6,956 nucleotides of DNA from Candidatus Blautia equi (GTDB taxonomy: Bacteria > Bacillota > Clostridia > Lachnospirales > Lachnospiraceae), in NCBI GenBank assembly GCA_018064695.1, contig JAGHUU010000157.1, positions 1 through 6,956 of the forward strand, written 5' to 3'. The position numbers were made by a program, and so were the translations under genes. Shown piece by piece: positions 1 to 5,410 of the stretch. The notes beneath the pieces were generated by a model. The model did no database searches, was not told where the DNA came from, and saw only the letters and a list, made by a program, of their open reading frames with translations. Within the stretch, counting starts at the first letter, position 1. Each line of letters opens with the position of its first letter.

Positions 1-1
1 T

Positions 2-1381
2 GACGGAGACGGCATCTACCGCGTGCGCTTCATGCCATCTTTCGAAGGAGCCTATTCCTTCACAGTAAAAGGTTCTTTCTCTGACGAAGTTTATGAAGGA
101 GTGTTCACCGCTATCGCTCCTTCTGAGGGAAATCACGGTCCGGTTCGCGTATCCCAGACCTATCACTTTGCTTACGAGGACGGCACGCCGTACTATTCCA
201 TCGGCACCACCTGCTATGTATGGAACCATCAGAAGGATGAGCTGATTGCAAAGACTCTGGAGACTCTTAAAAACAGCGCCTTCAATAAGATCCGCTTCTG
301 CGTATTCCCAAAGCATTATGATTACAACCTGCGGGAGCCAAGAAGCTACCCGTATGTGGGAACTCCTATGGACAGCTCCGTGCTGACCAAGGAGAATTTC
401 TCCCAGTATACCGGAAAGGCTCCGGGAAATGATTTTGATTACATGCGCTTCAATCCGGCACATTTTCAGCATCTGGATAAATGTGTGGAAGCACTCATGG
501 ATCTTGGCATCCAGGCGGACCTCATTGTCATGCATCCTTATGACCGCTGGGGCTTCAGCGAGATGAGTGCCGAGTGCGATGATCTTTACTGGAAATATGT
601 GATTGCCCGCCTGAGCGCAAACCGCAATATCTGGTGGTCTCTGGCTAACGAGTATGACCTCTTTCCTAAGAAGACACTGGCTGACTGGGAGCGGTATGCT
701 TCCATCATCTGTGAAAAAGATGCTTACGGTCACCTTCGTTCCATCCACAACTGCTTTGCATTCTACGATCACAGCAGACCGTGGATCACACACTGCAGTA
801 TTCAGAGACAGGATCTCTATAAATCCGCAGAGCTTGTGAACGAGTGGCGCGCCAGATACAAAAAGCCTGTTGTACTGGATGAGATTGCTTACGAGGGCAA
901 CATCCAGCACGGCTGGGGAAATATAAGCGGACAGGAAATGACCCGCCGCTTCTGGGAAGCTTTCTGCCGCGGCGGATATCCAGGCCACGGGGAGACCTTC
1001 CTGAATGAGAATGATATCCTGTGGTGGTCCCACGGCGGAGAACTCCACGGGGAAAGTCCGGAGAGATTCAGATTCCTGCAGAAGATCATGGAGGAAACTC
1101 CGGCGCCGGGTCTCAGACCATGGGAAAAATGCAGCTGGGACGAAGTAGCCGCCTGCGAGGACGTTCCATCCTGGATCGCGCCTACCAGCTACTACATTTT
1201 CTACTACAGCTTCATGCGCCCAGGCTTCCGTTCCTTCTATTTTGATGACAACACCTTATACAAAGCAGAAGTCATCGACACCTGGAACATGACCATTGAA
1301 GATATGGGTACATTTAAAGGACACTTCAACATCCCTCTTCCAGGAAGAGAATATATGGCGATTCGTATTCGCAGAATGTAA
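2..1381 (+). CDS. Glycoside hydrolase, DUF5060-DUF4038-DUF5605 type, 5'-truncated by the window edge
   Basis: The frame is open to the left edge (it reads DGDGIYRVRF), so the start lies outside. The GTG at 23 is internal, and residue 1 is counted from it here. Residues 1-30 look like the end of a DUF5060 beta-sandwich. Residues 40-370 form a DUF4038-like TIM barrel related to the apiosidase-type families. Residues about 377-452 match a DUF5605-type C-terminal beta domain. The likely clan GH-A catalytic pair is visible: acid/base E210 in SLANEYD and nucleophile E287 in VVLDEIAYEG. Aromatic residues typical of a sugar-binding cleft surround them (RNIWW, HPYDRWGF, ILWWSHGG). The family removes sugars from plant or other complex glycans, but the substrate cannot be read from sequence. 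Any signal peptide would be outside the window, so its location in the cell is unknown. It ends 6 nt before a terminator hairpin. Class is confident, specificity is not. Confidence 0.88.
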   Translation, partial: DGDGIYRVRFMPSFEGAYSFTVKGSFSDEVYEGVFTAIAPSEGNHGPVRVSQTYHFAYEDGTPYYSIGTTCYVWNHQKDELIAKTLETLKNSAFNKIRFCVFPKHYDYNLREPRSYPYVGTPMDSSVLTKENFSQYTGKAPGNDFDYMRFNPAHFQHLDKCVEALMDLGIQADLIVMHPYDRWGFSEMSAECDDLYWKYVIARLSANRNIWWSLANEYDLFPKKTLADWERYASIICEKDAYGHLRSIHNCFAFYDHSRPWITHCSIQRQDLYKSAELVNEWRARYKKPVVLDEIAYEGNIQHGWGNISGQEMTRRFWEAFCRGGYPGHGETFLNENDILWWSHGGELHGESPERFRFLQKIMEETPAPGLRPWEKCSWDEVAACEDVPSWIAPTSYYIFYYSFMRPGFRSFYFDDNTLYKAEVIDTWNMTIEDMGTFKGHFNIPLPGREYMAIRIRRM

Positions 1382-1423
1382 AAAATAAGACGGCAAAGCG
1401 TATGCTTTGCCGTCTGCTTCGTT
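1379..1423. terminator. Bidirectional rho-independent terminator between convergent genes
   Basis: A perfect 12-bp stem (1388-1399 with 1404-1415, core GACGGCAAAGC/GCTTTGCCGTC) closes a 4-nt GTAT loop. On the plus strand it is followed only by a weak tract (GCTTCGTT). On the minus strand it is followed by TTATTTTTT, which is much better. It can end the glycosidase mRNA, and it is also the first strong minus-strand terminator met by transcripts from the HD gene after they cross the repeat array. Confidence 0.85.
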
Positions 1424-1436
1424 AATCAGGCATTGC

Positions 1437-1745
1437 GATGGCAGAAAATTTCCAGGGCTTGCCATCCTGTCAGCAATGAATCACTTCCAATGGCAAATAT
1501 TCCCGAGGAATTGCCATCTCAAAACAAAGAAATATTTCCAATGGCAAAATTTTTCAAATATTTGCCATCTATGCGAAGAAAAAAAGATTTCAATGGTAAA
1601 TCATTTCAAATATTTGCCATCCGCGCAAACAAGCTTTATTTCCAATGGCAAATCGTCTCAAAAAAATGCCATCTGTGCAAAGATGCTTCAAATCCGATGG
1701 CAATCGCTGTGCCATCCAGTGAAAGAAACTGTAAAATAGATGGTA
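1437..1745. repeat. Phased array of alternating ATGGCA / TGCCAT arms (6 imperfect palindromes plus a half unit)
   Basis: Six units have the form (G/A)ATGGCA - variable core - TGCCATC: 1437-1466, 1489-1518, 1540-1569, 1592-1621, 1644-1673 and 1696-1716. A seventh left arm without a partner (GATGGTA) lies at 1739-1745. The first five units are exactly 30 nt and the sixth is 21 nt. The linkers are 22, 21, 22, 22, 22 and 22 nt, so left arms recur every 51-52 bp. The arms are nearly invariant, while cores and linkers drift (linkers retain traces of GTGCAAA and TTTCC). Each unit can fold into a hairpin of 6-9 bp. Because arms alternate, each can also pair with its other neighbour across the linker. 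The period of 52 is not a multiple of three, so any repeated peptide would shift frame and the array is very unlikely to be coding. Function unknown: REP/BIME-like DNA, an operator array or a multi-hairpin 3' RNA are all possible. Confidence 0.9.
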
Positions 1746-1806
1746 AACGCGCCGAAATCAGATGCAACTGAGGTTGCGGGTTGGCGCAAGGTGCGGTTTC
1801 GCGCAA

Positions 1807-2388
1807 TCAGAACCCTGCTACCATCTCATTAATGGCGTCCTCGGAGGCTCTCATGGCTTCCAGGGTTTTGGTGAGGAGCTGGTCGAGTTCCCAGCCAAGC
1901 ATTCCGGCGCCCTTTTCGATGATCTCGCGGGAGCAGCCTGCTGCAAAAGCTTTTGTTTTATATTTCTTCTTAAGAGATTTCAGTTCCATATCCTTGGTAC
2001 TCTTAGATGGTCTCATAAGCGCTGCTGCCCAGATAAGTCCGGTGAGCTCGTCTGCTGCGAAGAGAACCTTCTCCATCTCATGCTCCGGTTTGATGTCCAC
2101 AGTGATCTCAAAGCCGTGGGAGCAAACTGCGTGGATGATGTCCTCTCCCACTCCGCCTTCTCTTAAAAGCTCCGGTGCCTTGATGCAGTGCTGGTCAGGA
2201 TAAATCTCAAAATCGATATCGTGAAGAAGTCCCACGATTCCCCAGTACTCTGCATCCTCGCCGTAGCCCAGGTCCTGTGCGTACCATTTCATCACTGCCT
2301 CAACAGTCACTGCATGCTGCAGATGAAAAGGATCCTTGTTGTATTGTTTCAGCAGCTCCCATGCTGCTTCTCTTGTAATGTGTTCCAT
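1807..2388 (-). CDS. HD-domain phosphohydrolase family protein, 193 aa
   Basis: This small cytosolic protein of the HD metal-dependent phosphohydrolase superfamily shows the metal-binding signature in order: H25 (HLQHA), the H56-D57 doublet in GLLHDIDFE, H76 and H81 in the following helix, and D103 in FAADELTGL. HD proteins hydrolyse phosphoester bonds of nucleotides or related compounds. Nothing here identifies the substrate, and no partner domain is present. The length is that of a stand-alone HD domain. The start is placed at MEHITREAAW because AGGAAG lies 8 nt upstream of that ATG. A TTG 24 nt further upstream (2412) would place the ribosome binding site inside the gene. It follows the ABC operon on the same strand but is separated by a terminator, so it probably has its own promoter. 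No strong terminator lies before the repeat array downstream. Family assignment is firm, function unknown. Confidence 0.9.
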   Translation of the reverse strand: MEHITREAAWELLKQYNKDPFHLQHAVTVEAVMKWYAQDLGYGEDAEYWGIVGLLHDIDFEIYPDQHCIKAPELLREGGVGEDIIHAVCSHGFEITVDIKPEHEMEKVLFAADELTGLIWAAALMRPSKSTKDMELKSLKKKYKTKAFAAGCSREIIEKGAGMLGWELDQLLTKTLEAMRASEDAINEMVAGF

Positions 2389-2420
2389 TTGTATTACTTC
2401 CTTTCTTAACAATTGCTGTT

Positions 2421-2429
2421 ATTCTATCA
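2421..2429 (-). promoter_or_regulatory. Possible extended -10 promoter for the HD gene
   Basis: On the minus strand TGATAGAAT (TGn plus TAGAAT, 5/6 to TATAAT) lies just after the T-tract of the ABC operon terminator and 32 nt before the HD start codon. No good -35 is seen. It is suggested mainly by the need for a start point after that terminator. Confidence 0.35.
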
Positions 2430-2435
2430 CACCAC

Positions 2436-2469
2436 AAAAAAATCCGCCACCGGAAACCCCGGCAGCGGA
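2436..2469 (-). terminator. Rho-independent terminator of the ABC transporter operon
   Basis: Read on the minus strand, a hairpin (2465-2469 with 2443-2447, then a 2x2 internal loop, then 2459-2462 with 2450-2453, loop of 5) is followed directly by seven T residues (complement of 2436-2442). It lies 21 nt past the permease stop codon. A T-rich run at 2473-2477 on the plus side gives some bidirectional character. Confidence 0.8.
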
Positions 2470-2490
2470 ATCTTTTTATACATTCATTTT

Positions 2491-3234
2491 TTATACGTTC
2501 AGTTTTTTCTCCATGATCCATCCGGTGACGAAGTAGATCACAATGATCATCACCACGTTGACTCCGATCATCAGCGCCAGCGTAGCATCGACGGTTGCCA
2601 TCTCAGGAAGAAGTGACAGGATCCTTCCTTCCGCAATCACCAGGACAATATAGATCAGGAAGCTGATAAGGCCGCTGAACTTTCTTCCTGCAAAGAAGGT
2701 AGCGGAAATAACGATAGCCAGATATCCGTTGGTGATCATATTCATCCAGGAAGAGATAGCTCCAAAAAGTCCCAGAAATACTTCCTGTCTGGTAATGGTG
2801 ATCTCCATATTGATCTGCTTCAGCATCATCTGGGCAAAATCAAGCAGTTCCTCCAGACCGTCCAGCTTGATGACCATGAAGGAAAAATCAGCGATGGCCA
2901 GAATACCGAAAATAGCACCTACAATAAGAAGGGAAAGTCCGTTCTGAAGTACCTTTGCTCCAAGAATCTGGTAAGTGCTTCTTGGGGTCAGGAACAGCAT
3001 ATAGCTCTGTTTGGTATTCAGATCCTGATGCATGGTGAGGATACTCTCGATTCCAATGAAGGAGGTTCCCACAATGGCACAGAGCACCAGTCCCACAATT
3101 CCCCATGTCATGCTTGTATCCTTCTCCGATAAAACACCAAACATGAAGACCAGCTGGGCAACCAGGGTGGCCACAATCAGTACATATTTGGTAAACATAG
3201 ATTTTTTAAATTCGTATTTGATCAGCTTTGTCAT
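2491..3234 (-). CDS. ABC transporter permease subunit, 247 aa
   Basis: An integral membrane protein with about six hydrophobic segments: roughly residues 17-35, 44-63, 98-121, 152-181, 187-203 and 217-241. A polar loop (about 122-150) lies between segments 3 and 4, and the short N-terminus MTKLIKYEFKKSMF is amphipathic and basic. This is the architecture of ABC-2-like export permeases that pair with a separate ATPase. The start follows a GAGGTGAAGG ribosome binding site. The ATPase gene ends only 11 nt upstream on the same strand, so the two are co-transcribed and presumably form a membrane exporter of two ATPases and two permeases. The substrate is not identifiable; relatives act in drug or peptide resistance, lipid handling or cell-envelope stress. 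The gene ends at the terminator at 2436-2469. Confidence 0.88.
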   Translation of the reverse strand: MTKLIKYEFKKSMFTKYVLIVATLVAQLVFMFGVLSEKDTSMTWGIVGLVLCAIVGTSFIGIESILTMHQDLNTKQSYMLFLTPRSTYQILGAKVLQNGLSLLIVGAIFGILAIADFSFMVIKLDGLEELLDFAQMMLKQINMEITITRQEVFLGLFGAISSWMNMITNGYLAIVISATFFAGRKFSGLISFLIYIVLVIAEGRILSLLPEMATVDATLALMIGVNVVMIIVIYFVTGWIMEKKLNV

Positions 3235-3245
3235 GGTCCTTCACC

Positions 3246-3935
3246 TCACATTCCATAGATCTGGCGGTATTTATCCGCAACAGAAGTCTGCAGATTATTG
3301 TGCAGGTCGTCAACGGTCCACTGACCAACCATCACACTGTTCTTCATGAAGATGACATCATCCACCACGTCCTCCAGCTCATCAACCAGATGGGTGGAAA
3401 GAAGGATGATGGCTTCGCCATCTATGGATTCCCGGATGGTCTTCATGATCTCATCGCGGGCCAGAAGGTCAATGCCGTTAAGCGGCTCATCCAGCAGATA
3501 TACTTTTGCTTTTCTTGCCATGGTGACAGCAATTTTAAGCTTGGCCATCATACCGGAAGAAAGTGCTTTTGTCTTCAGATCATTGGTGAGATCCATGCGG
3601 GCGATCAGCTCCTGGAATCTGTCCATGGAGAAATCGGCAAAGAAATCCTGATAATATTTGCCCACATCCTTCACTGTCATCCAGTTATAGAAATATGGCT
3701 CGGTGGACATATATGCGATCTCTTTTTTACTCTCGATTCCAATTGGTTTTCCCTTGTAGGTCATGGTTCCGGATGTAGGGAGCAGAAGGCCTGCCGCCAT
3801 CTTCATCCATGTGGTCTTACCGCTGCCGTTTGGTCCAAGCAGGGCATATACTCTGCCTTTTTCCAGGCTGATGCTCACGCTGTCCACGGCTGTCTTACGC
3901 AAAAATTTCTTGGTTACTGCATTACTAGCTAACAT
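3246..3935 (-). CDS. ABC transporter ATP-binding subunit, 229 aa
   Basis: A cytosolic nucleotide-binding domain of normal length for a stand-alone subunit. Walker A is GPNGSGKTT (34-42), the signature is LSSGM (125-129), Walker B is VYLLDEP (145-151), the D-loop region is NGID, and the H-loop is STH with H182. Two positions depart from the canon: the signature is LSSGM, not LSGGQ, and the residue at the usual Q-loop glutamine appears to be T78 (AYMSTEPYFY). The start codon follows AAGGAG by 9 nt. It is the first gene of a two-gene operon with the permease downstream. It powers the exporter by ATP binding and hydrolysis. No GntR-type regulator, often found beside such pairs, occurs within the window. 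Confidence 0.92.
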   Translation of the reverse strand: MLASNAVTKKFLRKTAVDSVSISLEKGRVYALLGPNGSGKTTWMKMAAGLLLPTSGTMTYKGKPIGIESKKEIAYMSTEPYFYNWMTVKDVGKYYQDFFADFSMDRFQELIARMDLTNDLKTKALSSGMMAKLKIAVTMARKAKVYLLDEPLNGIDLLARDEIMKTIRESIDGEAIILLSTHLVDELEDVVDDVIFMKNSVMVGQWTVDDLHNNLQTSVADKYRQIYGM

Positions 3936-4000
3936 AAGAGCGTTCTCCTTTTTTCGAAAATTAAAATCCTGCTCTGTTCTTTTCCCAAAAACTATCCCTA

Positions 4001-4029
4001 ATCATATCAGAATCCCGCTCATTTATACA
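4001..4029 (-). promoter_or_regulatory. Candidate promoter of the ABC operon
   Basis: On the minus strand an extended -10 TGATATGAT (TATGAT at 4001-4006, TG at 4008-4009) lies 65 nt before the ATPase start codon. A weak -35 (TGTATA, 4024-4029) sits 17 nt further upstream. The perfect 10-bp palindrome ATTCATGAAT (4037-4046) lies just upstream of the -35 and could be part of an operator. Confidence 0.5.
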
Positions 4030-4067
4030 GAGACAAATTCATGAATATAGCCTGACGAATCACGGAT

Positions 4068-4083
4068 TTTAACTATCGTTAAA
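4068..4083. promoter_or_regulatory. Inverted repeat TTTAAC-N4-GTTAAA, possible operator
   Basis: A perfect 6-bp inverted repeat with a 4-nt centre (TATC) lies between the ldhA terminator and the ABC promoter, about 38 nt upstream of its -35. The geometry suits a dimeric helix-turn-helix regulator. It is not followed by a T-tract, which argues against a terminator. The regulator is unknown. Confidence 0.4.
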
Positions 4084-4095
4084 CAAAATGATGAT

Positions 4096-4131
4096 AAAAA
4101 GAATGCAGCCCCAGATCCTGAGGCTGCATTC
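4096..4131 (-). terminator. Rho-independent terminator of ldhA
   Basis: On the minus strand a 10-bp perfect stem (4101-4110 with 4122-4131, GAATGCAGCC/GGCTGCATTC) carries a small inner helix and is followed by TTTTT (complement of 4096-4100). It lies 38 nt past the ldhA stop codon. Confidence 0.88.
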
Positions 4132-4169
4132 CCTGCGTATGTATAAACTCAAAGGGGGATAAGGTCAAA

Positions 4170-5156
4170 TCAGTTCAGCTCTGTGCCTGCGGTCTCACCC
4201 TTAAGGTAAGCAGCGGCATTGTCAAGCGTTACACGGCTGATGGCGGTCAGTGCCTCAGCGGTGAAGAATCCCTGATGGGAAGTAACGATAACGTTCGGGA
4301 AGGAAAGAAGTCTTGCTGTGGTGGAGTGCATCATGATGTCGTCCTCATGATTCTCAAATACGTTATCGGTCTCCTCCTCATATACATCCAGGCCAACGCC
4401 AAAGAATTTATGTTTACGGATTCCCTCGATCAGATCATCGGTATCTACCAGGCCGCCGCGGGAAGTGTTGATAAAGATCACGCCGTCCTTCATCTTCTCA
4501 ATAGTTTCCTTATTGATCATATGATAGGTGCTGTCCATCAGAGGGCAGTGCAGGGAAATGAGATCACTGGTAGCCAGAAGCCCATCCATCTCCACATATT
4601 TTACTAAAGGAAGATCCGGATTGTGGTACATATCATAAGCGATAACATTCATGCCAAAGCCGTGGCAGATGCGGGCCATGGCAGCGCCGATCTTTCCGGT
4701 ACCGACGATACCTGCTGTCTTTTTATAAAGATCCACACCGGTGAGACCCTGCAGACTGTAGTTGTTCTCGCGAACACGGATGTAAGCTTTATGGATATGA
4801 CGGTTTACGGACATTGCAAGGGTCATAGCCAGCTCTGCAACTGCCTCCGGAGAATAACCCGGCACACGCATAACCTTGATGCCGTATTTAGTAGCTGCGT
4901 CGAGATCTACATTGTTGAAGCCTGCGCAGCGCATCAGTACCAGTTTTACGCCTCTCTCGCTGAGAACTTTTAATACCTTCTCGCTGACATCAGCGCTTAC
5001 GAATGCACAAATGGCTTCACTATCGGTTACATAGCTGGCGGTCTTAGCGGAGAGCTCGGTCTCCCAGTACTCCAGTTCCAGCTCTGGATACTCTGCTTTG
5101 ATCTTATTGAAAGAATCTTTGTCATAATTTTTAGAAGCAAAAAAAGTAATACGCAT
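4170..5156 (-). CDS. ldhA: D-lactate dehydrogenase (NAD-dependent 2-hydroxyacid dehydrogenase), 328 aa
   Basis: It reduces pyruvate to D-lactate with NADH in the cytosol, regenerating NAD+ during fermentation. Its length equals that of fermentative D-LDHs. The Rossmann glycine motif is GTGKIG (152-157), with D175 in VIAYDMY at the position that selects NAD over NADP. The catalytic trio is R233 (NTSRGGLVD), E262 (DVYEEE) and H294 (TSHQGFF). The upstream half carries the family motif RCAGFNNVDL (76-85) and VPGYSPEAVAELA. A related activity (2-hydroxyisocaproate or 2-hydroxyglutarate dehydrogenase) cannot be fully excluded from sequence, but the motif set and the Rex-like operators at its promoter favour D-LDH. 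The start follows a strong AAGGAGG site. It is monocistronic, with its own promoter and terminator, and is divergent from murT. Confidence 0.9.
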   Translation of the reverse strand: MRITFFASKNYDKDSFNKIKAEYPELELEYWETELSAKTASYVTDSEAICAFVSADVSEKVLKVLSERGVKLVLMRCAGFNNVDLDAATKYGIKVMRVPGYSPEAVAELAMTLAMSVNRHIHKAYIRVRENNYSLQGLTGVDLYKKTAGIVGTGKIGAAMARICHGFGMNVIAYDMYHNPDLPLVKYVEMDGLLATSDLISLHCPLMDSTYHMINKETIEKMKDGVIFINTSRGGLVDTDDLIEGIRKHKFFGVGLDVYEEETDNVFENHEDDIMMHSTTARLLSFPNVIVTSHQGFFTAEALTAISRVTLDNAAAYLKGETAGTELN

Positions 5157-5221
5157 GTGGGTTCCTCCTTGTTTGAGATATGATGATTTATTTAAATGGG
5201 TTCTTTTTTCTTACAAAATGG

Positions 5222-5250
5222 ATTATAGCATATCGTTATTAATTTAACAA
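5222..5250 (-). promoter_or_regulatory. ldhA promoter (sigma-A type)
   Basis: Minus strand: -35 TTGTTA (5245-5250), 17-nt spacer, -10 TATAAT (5222-5227, perfect), preceded by TG one base upstream. It lies about 65 nt before the ldhA start codon. The -35 and most of the spacer lie within a Rex-like operator. Confidence 0.88.
5233..5250. promoter_or_regulatory. Rex-like operator 1, overlapping the ldhA -35
   Basis: On the plus strand TCGTTAT-N4-TTAACAA matches the clostridial Rex consensus TTGTTAA-N4-TTAACAA at 12 of 14 specified positions, with one half-site perfect. Rex represses fermentation genes when NADH/NAD+ is low and leaves DNA when NADH is high. A site across the -35 would block RNA polymerase, which fits control of a lactate dehydrogenase. 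Confidence 0.7.
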
Positions 5251-5257
5251 GTGCTTT

Positions 5258-5275
5258 CTGTTATTTTTTTAACAT
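5258..5275. promoter_or_regulatory. Rex-like operator 2, upstream of the ldhA -35
   Basis: On the plus strand CTGTTAT-N4-TTAACAT matches the same Rex consensus at 11 of 14 positions. The core TGTTA-N6-TAACA is a perfect inverted repeat. Its centre is 25 bp from that of operator 1. The T-rich context makes chance similarity more likely than for operator 1. Confidence 0.5.
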
Positions 5276-5284
5276 TTTTTATCT

Positions 5285-5312
5285 TATACAGAACAGTTCA
5301 AAATACTGTATA
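5285..5312. promoter_or_regulatory. Inverted repeat TATACAG-N14-CTGTATA, possible operator
   Basis: A perfect 7-bp inverted repeat lies in the middle of the ldhA-murT divergent region, 34 bp upstream of the ldhA -35 and 26 bp upstream of the murT -35. Nested inside is ACAGT-N7-ACTGT. There is no adjacent T-tract of terminator type. It could bind a regulator of either gene; none is identified. Confidence 0.4.
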
Positions 5313-5338
5313 TTTCCGCCGCAGTTTTTCAGAATATC

Positions 5339-5367
5339 TTTTCATTCTGCACAGGTGGTGTTAAAAT
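5339..5367 (+). promoter_or_regulatory. Candidate murT promoter
   Basis: Plus strand: -35 TTTTCA (5339-5344, 4/6), 17-nt spacer, extended -10 TGT-TAAAAT (-10 hexamer 5362-5367, 5/6). It lies 43 nt before the murT start codon. Confidence 0.55.
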
Positions 5368-5410
5368 AACGGACAGCGGGCGTTCTGGCACCGCTATGAA
5401 GGAGGAAAAT

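Noticed and set aside
1437..1745. CRISPR array
   Set aside because: Unit and linker sizes are similar to a CRISPR, but only the 7-nt arms are conserved. The 30-nt units differ strongly inside, linkers share residual similarity, and no cas genes are present.
1407..1771. Two overlapping 110-112 residue open frames on the plus strand across the array
   Set aside because: The repeat period of 52 nt shifts frame at each unit, the frames lack a convincing ribosome binding site, and the peptides resemble no protein. They are open because the region is AT-rich and repetitive.
1764..1806. Small hairpins (GCAAC-TGAG-GTTGC; TTGCG...CGCAA) as terminator of the HD gene
   Set aside because: The stems are only 5 bp and no T-tract follows on the minus strand.
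2389..2412. Longer HD protein starting at TTG 2412
   Set aside because: The AGGAAG ribosome binding site lies inside this extension and is correctly spaced for the ATG at 2388.
3228..3932. 234-residue plus-strand open frame opposite the ABC ATPase
   Set aside because: It is a shadow frame; the minus-strand frame has Walker A, signature, Walker B and H-loop in order.
5396..5410. Longer MurT starting at ATG 5396
   Set aside because: The added codons are the AAGGAGG ribosome binding site itself; the ATG at 5411 has ideal spacing.
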